Shown here: in pieces, positions 58,596-64,000 of the stretch | Numbering within the stretch: the stretch's first letter is position 1 | Layout: every line of letters starts with the position of its first letter | Source: Nitrosomonas ureae | GTDB taxonomy: Bacteria > Pseudomonadota > Gammaproteobacteria > Burkholderiales > Nitrosomonadaceae | Length of the DNA stretch: 64,000 nt | Reading direction: 5' to 3' | Assembly: GCF_900206265.1 (NCBI RefSeq) | Contig: NZ_LT907782.1 | Coordinates: 2,170,001-2,234,000, forward strand | Notes under the pieces: generated by a model | Database searches by the model: none | The model's input: only the letters and a program-made list of their open reading frames with translations | Told to the model about the DNA's origin: nothing | Program-made: the position numbers and the translations under genes

Positions 58596-58980
58596 GAGAA
58601 ATCCGATTGGTTTTCAAAAATAAGATAAATCTTACAGTCTGTTCATTTTCATGACCCATAATGAGACCCTAAAACCTTAGTCCATTATTATTCTTTTTCT
58701 GCAGCGCTTCGGATTCGTTGCGTGATCATTTTTAGCATAATGCGCATATTCTACTTTTATACTTGCAACAAAGTGAATAAATAATTATTTAGCATAAGTG
58801 GGATTGAATGTCATCATGAAAAATGAATTGGATTGCAAGAAGGGGAATCATTGATGGATTTATGATTGGGAAATGCTGAGAACAACATTAAATCATGAAA
58901 GTTCATAATTGTATCGGCTGCGCTAAAATTCAAGCATACTATCGCATCCGCATGAATTTTATCTATGGATACTTCCAATT
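58596..58980. other. Divergent intergenic region, little recognised
   Basis: About 385 bases between the TPR gene and lnt, which read apart. It must hold promoters for both, but no clear sigma-70 pair stands out. A ten-codon frame ATG 58965 to TAA 58997 (MDTSNFDSLE) overlaps the lnt start in another frame. Confidence 0.4.
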
Positions 58981-60492
58981 TTGATTCTCTTGAATAATTC
59001 TTACGTTAAATTAATTATTGTTTATTTGTTGGGTGCGCTGACAGTTCTGGGTTTTGCGCCTTTTTATCTTTTTCCGGTTCCAGTGGTTACTCTCGCCGCG
59101 TTGCTGGGTTATTGCCATAATAGTTTATCCCCGATCAAAAGCGCGGCATTGGGATTTTGTTTTGGCATGGGATTGTTCAGTGCCGGCGTCACATGGATTT
59201 ATGTCAGTTTGCACGATTTTGGTGCGATGCCGATGCCCATCGCGGTTGTCGCATTGATTATACTTTGTGCTTATCTGTCGCTTTTTCCCGCCTTGAGCCT
59301 GTGGTTATTGACTCAGCTTCGTCTGACTTCGCCCTTCCTCTGGGCCGCGCTGGCCGCTGCATTGTGGATAGTATTTGAGTGGTTGCGCGGAACCTTGTTT
59401 ACCGGTTTTCCCTGGTTGCTGATGGGATACTCACAAGCGCCTTTCAGTCCCTTGGCTGGCTTTGCACCGATTGTCGGGGTATATGGTATTTCAATGATTG
59501 TGGTATTCAGCGCTGCCTTGCTCTTTTTCTGGGTTGATAAAGGGGTCAGGCAATGGCGGTTCGGGGTGCCCTTAATACTGATTTGGTTCGGCGGATATGG
59601 TTTACAGGCAATTCATTGGGTGCAGCCGCAAGGTGAGCCGGTAACGGTGAGCCTGCTGCAGGGCAATATCGCTCAGGACATGAAATGGCGCGAGGATCAT
59701 CTGGAAAATACGATGCAGACCTATGCCCGGTTGATTCTGGAAAGTGATAGCCGCCTAATCGTAACACCGGAAATTTCCATCCCGCTGTTCAGCAATGTCG
59801 TGCCGAAATCCTATCTGTCGCATCTGGCCGAACACGCCAGAAGCAATAATGGCGATGTGTTGATCGGGCTGGCGGAGCGCGCTGCCCATGACGATAACGA
59901 ATATTACAATACCATGTTCAGTTTTGGTTCGGCACCGGAACAAAGCTACCGCAAACATCACTTGGTACCCTTTGGTGAATTTATTCCGCTAAAACCCGTA
60001 TTCGGTTGGGTTATCGATGTGTTGCAAATACCGTTATCGGATTTTTCGCGCGGCAGCCTGGATCAACAGCCGATGAATCTTGCGGGGCAGCGCGTTGCAA
60101 TCAATATTTGCTATGAAGATGTATTCGGTGAAGAGATTATTAATCAATTGCCGCAAGCGACAATGTTGGTCAATGTGAGTAATGATGCCTGGTTCGGACG
60201 CTCGATCGGGCCGCAGCAGCATCTACAGATTTCGCAAATGCGCGCGCTGGAAACCGGGCGCTATATGCTGCGTGCTACCAATACAGGCGTAACCGCGATC
60301 ATCGACGAGCGTGGCCAGGTATTGCAGACTATTGAGATTTTTACCACTGCGGCATTGCACGGGCTGGCGCAAGGTTTTACCGGAGCCACGCCTTATGTGC
60401 GGATGGGAAATTACCCGGTACTCGGGCTCGCCGGTCTGTTATTGTGTATCGGATTGTTATCCGCCTTTCACGCAACCAGGAAAAACCGGTAA
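58981..60492 (+). CDS. lnt: Apolipoprotein N-acyltransferase
   Basis: Adds the third acyl chain to lipoproteins in the inner membrane, 503 aa. Eight or so membrane segments precede the nitrilase domain. The catalytic triad is visible: Glu in VTPEISIP near residue 262, Lys in RKHHLVPFGEF near 330, Cys in NICYEDVFGE near 382. The start is TTG at 58981 or 58990; there is no ATG at the usual place and no clear ribosome-binding site. It leads glyQ. Confidence 0.95.
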   Translation: MILLNNSYVKLIIVYLLGALTVLGFAPFYLFPVPVVTLAALLGYCHNSLSPIKSAALGFCFGMGLFSAGVTWIYVSLHDFGAMPMPIAVVALIILCAYLSLFPALSLWLLTQLRLTSPFLWAALAAALWIVFEWLRGTLFTGFPWLLMGYSQAPFSPLAGFAPIVGVYGISMIVVFSAALLFFWVDKGVRQWRFGVPLILIWFGGYGLQAIHWVQPQGEPVTVSLLQGNIAQDMKWREDHLENTMQTYARLILESDSRLIVTPEISIPLFSNVVPKSYLSHLAEHARSNNGDVLIGLAERAAHDDNEYYNTMFSFGSAPEQSYRKHHLVPFGEFIPLKPVFGWVIDVLQIPLSDFSRGSLDQQPMNLAGQRVAINICYEDVFGEEIINQLPQATMLVNVSNDAWFGRSIGPQQHLQISQMRALETGRYMLRATNTGVTAIIDERGQVLQTIEIFTTAALHGLAQGFTGATPYVRMGNYPVLGLAGLLLCIGLLSAFHATRKNR

Positions 60493-60536
60493 AATCCGCA
60501 TTACTTCATTTGAGAGCGGTTTAATCCAGATTCTTC

Positions 60537-61460
60537 ATGTCAACACTTACTTTTCAGGAAATCATCCTGACCTTGCAGCGGTATTGGGATAAGCAAGGAT
60601 GCGCGATTTTGCAGCCTTACGATATGGAAGTCGGCGCGGGAACCAGCCATACCGCCACCTTTCTGCGCGCGATCGGTCCTGAACCCTGGAAAGCCGCATA
60701 CGTGCAACCCTCGCGCAGGCCTAAAGATGGACGCTATGGCGAAAACCCTAACCGCTTGCAGCATTATTATCAATTTCAGGTGGTGCTCAAACCTGCGCCG
60801 AAGAATATTCTGGATTTATATTTCGACTCATTGCATGAGCTGGGTTTTGATCTGACACAAAATGACGTGCGCCTGGTAGAAGATGATTGGGAGAATCCCA
60901 CCCTGGGCGCCTGGGGGTTAGGCTGGGAGGTTTGGCTCAATGGCATGGAGGTGACGCAATTTACCTATTTTCAACAGGTTGGCGGGATTGACTGCAAACC
61001 CGCGACCGGTGAAATAACTTACGGGTTGGAGCGGCTTGCGATGTACTTGCAAGGCGTGGAAAGTGTGTTTGATCTGGTCTGGACCAAAGGATTGACTTAT
61101 CACGATGTGTATCATCAAAACGAAGTGGAGCAGTCTACGTATAACTTTGAACAAAGTGATACGGAATTTCTGTTTCTGGCGTTTGGCAGGCACGAAGCGC
61201 AAGCGAACCATCTTATCGAAAAGCAGTTGGCGCTACCCGCTTACGAGCAAGTATTGAAAGCGGCGCATACGTTTAATCTGCTTGATGCGCGCGGCGCGAT
61301 TTCGGTCACGGAGCGGGCTGCGTATATCGGGCGCATTCGCAATCTGTCGCGGCAAGTTGCCAGGGCGTATTACGATAGCCGCGCAAGCCTGAGTCCTCCT
61401 TTCCCGATGGCACCGCGTGAATGGGTCGCACAGATGCCGGATAGGGTGAAATCTGCATGA
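60537..61460 (+). CDS. glyQ: Glycyl-tRNA synthetase alpha subunit
   Basis: Catalytic class II subunit of the heterotetrameric enzyme, 307 aa. The N-terminal [20 protein letters not shown] and the motif 2 region with [20 protein letters not shown] are diagnostic, as is [19 protein letters not shown]. It overlaps glyS by four bases. Confidence 0.98.
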   Translation: MSTLTFQEIILTLQRYWDKQGCAILQPYDMEVGAGTSHTATFLRAIGPEPWKAAYVQPSRRPKDGRYGENPNRLQHYYQFQVVLKPAPKNILDLYFDSLHELGFDLTQNDVRLVEDDWENPTLGAWGLGWEVWLNGMEVTQFTYFQQVGGIDCKPATGEITYGLERLAMYLQGVESVFDLVWTKGLTYHDVYHQNEVEQSTYNFEQSDTEFLFLAFGRHEAQANHLIEKQLALPAYEQVLKAAHTFNLLDARGAISVTERAAYIGRIRNLSRQVARAYYDSRASLSPPFPMAPREWVAQMPDRVKSA

Positions 61461-63577
61461 TGACTCAGAACCTACTCGTTGAGCTATTGGTGGAAGAATT
61501 GCCGCCCAAATCGCTAAAGCAGCTGGGTGACAGTTTTGCACAATTGTTGACTGCCAGCCTCAAGGCGCAAGGATTGATGAGCCAAGAGGCGGCCGTCACT
61601 GCCTATGCAACACCGAGGCGATTGGGGGTGCATATCGGCAATGTCGCTGCGCAGGCCGCCGACAAAGCGGTCACGCAAAAATTGATGCCGGTCAAAGTCG
61701 GGCTGGACGCGCAGGGACAAGCCACACCGCCGTTATTGAAGAAACTGGCGAGCCTCGGCGCGGATGCTTCAGTAGTGCCGCAACTCCAGCGCGCGTTGGA
61801 CGGTAAAACAGAAACGCTGTTCTGGGATAGCATTGCTACAGGCATTTCACTGACCGATGGCCTGCAAAAAGCGTTACAGGAAGCCATTACCCAATTACCG
61901 ATTCCCAAAGTGATGACGTATCAGCTCGCGGATGGTTGGCAAAGCGTCAACTTTGTGCGCCCTGTGCATGCATTGGTTGCATTGCACGGCGCTGATATTG
62001 TTTCCGTCAATATTCTGGGGCTGCAAGCCGGGCGCGAAACACAGGGGCACCGTTTTGCAGCGAAAATCAGTCCCATCGTATTGCGCAATGCCGACAGCTA
62101 CGCGCAGCAACTGGAAACCGAAGGGGCGGTGATTGCCGGTTTTGCCGAACGCTGCTTTGAAATTACGCGCCAGCTTACTTCAGCCGCCTCACAGGAGCAG
62201 CTTACCCTGATCGACGATGATACTTTGCTGGACGAAGTGACCGCACTGGTCGAGCATCCCAATGTGCTGGTTGGCACATTTGATGCGGAATTTCTGCAAG
62301 TGCCGCAGGAGTGCCTGATTCTGACCATGAAAGCAAATCAGAAATATTTCCCGTTGCTGGATGCGCAGGGAAAACTGGCCAATAAGTTCCTGCTTGTTTC
62401 TAATATCCGTCCTACCAATCCTACGCAAGTGATCACCGGCAACGAGCGTGTGGTGCGTTCACGTTTGGCCGACGCTCAATTTTTCTTTGATCAGGATCGC
62501 AAAAAAACGCTGGAATTCCGCGTGCCCGAACTGGATAAGGTGGTTTATCACAACAAACTGGGTACGCAGGGTTGGCGCATGCACTATGTTCGTATCATCG
62601 CAACCAAGATCGGCGAGCAATTAGGTGGGGATGCTTTGGGTGATCAGGCTTTTGAGGCTGCTACGTTAGCCAAGGTGGATCTACTGACCGATATGGTGAG
62701 TGAATTTCCGGAACTGCAAGGCATTATGGGGCGCTATTATGCGCAACATGAAGGGCTGAGCGACGATATCGCCTTTGCCATCGAAGACCATTACAAACCG
62801 CGCTTCGCCGGCGATGCATTGCCGCGCAATCCGGTTGGCGTTTGTGTTGCGCTGGCGGATAAACTGGAAACATTAGTGAATATGTTCGGAATTGGTGAAA
62901 TTCCGACTGGTGATAAAGATCCGTTTGCATTGCGGCGCCATGCACTTGGTGTTATAAGAATTTTAATCGAGAAAAACTTATCGCTTCAGCTAAATGAACT
63001 GATCGATCTGGTAAAAAATGAAATTTATAACCCTCTGGAACTCGATGTAAGTACACCGGATTTACGTGATTTACAAGTATTCATTTACGATCGCCTCGCT
63101 GGTAATTTACGCGAACAAGGCTACACCGCCCAGGAAGTCGACGCTGTGCTCAGTTTAAATCCGCAGAAGCTAAGCGATATTCCCAAACGTCTCGCTGCCG
63201 TGCGTACTTTTACAGCGTTGCCCGAAGCCACCAGTCTGGCGGCTGCCAACAAGCGGGTGAGCAATATCCTTAAAAAATCGGAAGGCCACATTCACGACGC
63301 AATTCATACCAAATTATTACAGGAAGAGGCTGAGCAGGTACTTCATCAAACATTGACAACGCTGTTGCCGGAAACAGAAAAAGCTTTTGCAGCAGGTGAT
63401 TATACCGCTTCGCTGCAAATTCTCGCCAAGCTCAAGTTGCCGATCGATATCTTTTTTGATCATGTGATGGTGAATGTAGAAGATGAGCTGTTGCGTAATA
63501 ATCGACTGGCCTTATTGAGACAACTTCAGCAAACGATGAATCGTGTAGCTGATCTTTCAAAATTGGCTGTAAATTAA
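61457..63577 (+). CDS. glyS: Glycyl-tRNA synthetase beta subunit
   Basis: tRNA-binding subunit, 706 aa. The N-terminal [19 protein letters not shown], the central HD-like core ([20 protein letters not shown]), and the C-terminal DALR-type helices around [19 protein letters not shown] are all present. The ATGA overlap with glyQ fixes the start. It is followed by gmhB two bases later. Confidence 0.98.
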   Translation: MMTQNLLVELLVEELPPKSLKQLGDSFAQLLTASLKAQGLMSQEAAVTAYATPRRLGVHIGNVAAQAADKAVTQKLMPVKVGLDAQGQATPPLLKKLASLGADASVVPQLQRALDGKTETLFWDSIATGISLTDGLQKALQEAITQLPIPKVMTYQLADGWQSVNFVRPVHALVALHGADIVSVNILGLQAGRETQGHRFAAKISPIVLRNADSYAQQLETEGAVIAGFAERCFEITRQLTSAASQEQLTLIDDDTLLDEVTALVEHPNVLVGTFDAEFLQVPQECLILTMKANQKYFPLLDAQGKLANKFLLVSNIRPTNPTQVITGNERVVRSRLADAQFFFDQDRKKTLEFRVPELDKVVYHNKLGTQGWRMHYVRIIATKIGEQLGGDALGDQAFEAATLAKVDLLTDMVSEFPELQGIMGRYYAQHEGLSDDIAFAIEDHYKPRFAGDALPRNPVGVCVALADKLETLVNMFGIGEIPTGDKDPFALRRHALGVIRILIEKNLSLQLNELIDLVKNEIYNPLELDVSTPDLRDLQVFIYDRLAGNLREQGYTAQEVDAVLSLNPQKLSDIPKRLAAVRTFTALPEATSLAAANKRVSNILKKSEGHIHDAIHTKLLQEEAEQVLHQTLTTLLPETEKAFAAGDYTASLQILAKLKLPIDIFFDHVMVNVEDELLRNNRLALLRQLQQTMNRVADLSKLAVN

Positions 63578-63578
63578 C

Positions 63579-64000
63579 ATGAAACTGATCATCCTCGACC
63601 AAACCGGCGTGATTAATCAATGCAGCGATACCTTTATCAGAACGCCGGAGGAATGGATTCCCATTCCAGGCAGCCTGGAAGCGATTGCCCGGTTGACGCA
63701 TTCCGGCTATCGCGTGGTCCTTGCTACGAATCAATCGAGCATTGGCCGTGGCTTGATCGATATGGCGACTTACAATGCCATTAATGACAAGATGTATAAA
63801 GCTATTCATCATGTTGGTGGCCGCATCGATGCGATATTTTTTTGTCCGCATACCTATGCGGATAAGTGCGCTTGCCGCAAACCGGCCACGGGTTTATTCG
63901 ATGAGATCATGCAGCGTTACGGTGTTAATTTAACGAATGTTGCGGTTGTCGGTGATTCATTAAAAGATCTGCAAGCTGCGGCAGCAGTGGGTGCAATACC
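63579..64000 (+). CDS. gmhB: Heptose-bisphosphate phosphatase GmhB-like, cut by window edge
   Basis: HAD-family phosphatase for D-glycero-D-manno-heptose 1,7-bisphosphate, needed for LPS heptose; the first 140 residues are visible. Family marks are WIPIPGSLEAIARL, TNQSSIGRG (motif II) and the zinc loop C-x-H...C-x-C in FCPHTYADKCACRKP, then VVGDSLKDLQAA (motif IV). Odd: motif I reads LDQTGVIN, where the family has DxDGVIN; the general acid Asp is replaced by Thr. It starts two bases after the glyS stop, so it is in that operon. Confidence 0.88.
   Translation, partial: MKLIILDQTGVINQCSDTFIRTPEEWIPIPGSLEAIARLTHSGYRVVLATNQSSIGRGLIDMATYNAINDKMYKAIHHVGGRIDAIFFCPHTYADKCACRKPATGLFDEIMQRYGVNLTNVAVVGDSLKDLQAAAAVGAI

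Overview
The window reads as a piece of a betaproteobacterial chromosome, most likely Nitrosomonas or a close relative. The evidence is gene order and protein similarity judged by eye: rpsB-tsf-pyrH-frr-uppS-cdsA-dxr-rseP-bamA-skp-fabZ-rnhB, lolB-ispE-tRNA-Gln-prs-rplY-pth-ychF, and lnt-glyQ-glyS-gmhB. No database search was run, so the genus is an inference.

Layout. (1) 1-10854, minus strand: the right part of an integrated element resembling a phage satellite. It runs from a 45-bp tRNA-Arg(CCU) 3' fragment (attR) through a tyrosine integrase, an unknown protein, an AlpA-like excisionase, a Toprim primase with a frameshift at an A9 run, an ATPase, a repeat-rich gap and a small terminase, to cargo: a type I restriction-modification operon (hsdM-hsdS-hsdR) and a PIN-domain protein cut by the window edge. 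(2) 10855-13473: small orphan genes and a SleB-type hydrolase. (3) 13474-20408: a second type I system in the order hsdM-hsdS-(PrrC-like anticodon nuclease)-hsdR, as in the E. coli prr locus; hsdM has an in-frame stop and hsdS carries EcoR124-like 12-bp repeats. (4) 20922-35510: mutS, slyD, and a long minus-strand core operon for translation, isoprenoid/undecaprenyl, phospholipid, outer-membrane assembly and fatty-acid functions. (5) 35773-40062: an Fnr regulator, a divergent HemN-like protein that has lost a cluster cysteine, a perfect FNR box between them, a MITE sitting at the stop codon of a cytochrome c lipoprotein gene, and a DUF2490 outer-membrane protein. (6) 40298-43198: rapA. (7) 43291-49449: an accessory block with mntA-hepT, a frameshifted SIR2 (Dsr1-like) defence gene and a Fic protein with its own palindromic upstream site. 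(8) 49552-64000: ychF, pth, rplY, prs, tRNA-Gln, ispE, lolB, minEDC, a TPR lipoprotein, lnt, glyQS and the start of gmhB.

How it fits together. Core genes alternate with three mobile or defence blocks, which together hold two type I systems, an anticodon nuclease guard, a toxin-antitoxin pair, a sirtuin defence gene and Fic. Three of the accessory genes (primase, second hsdM, SIR2 gene) are each broken by one small lesion while the rest of the reading frame is intact, which suggests recent decay, on/off switching, or sequence error in some cases.
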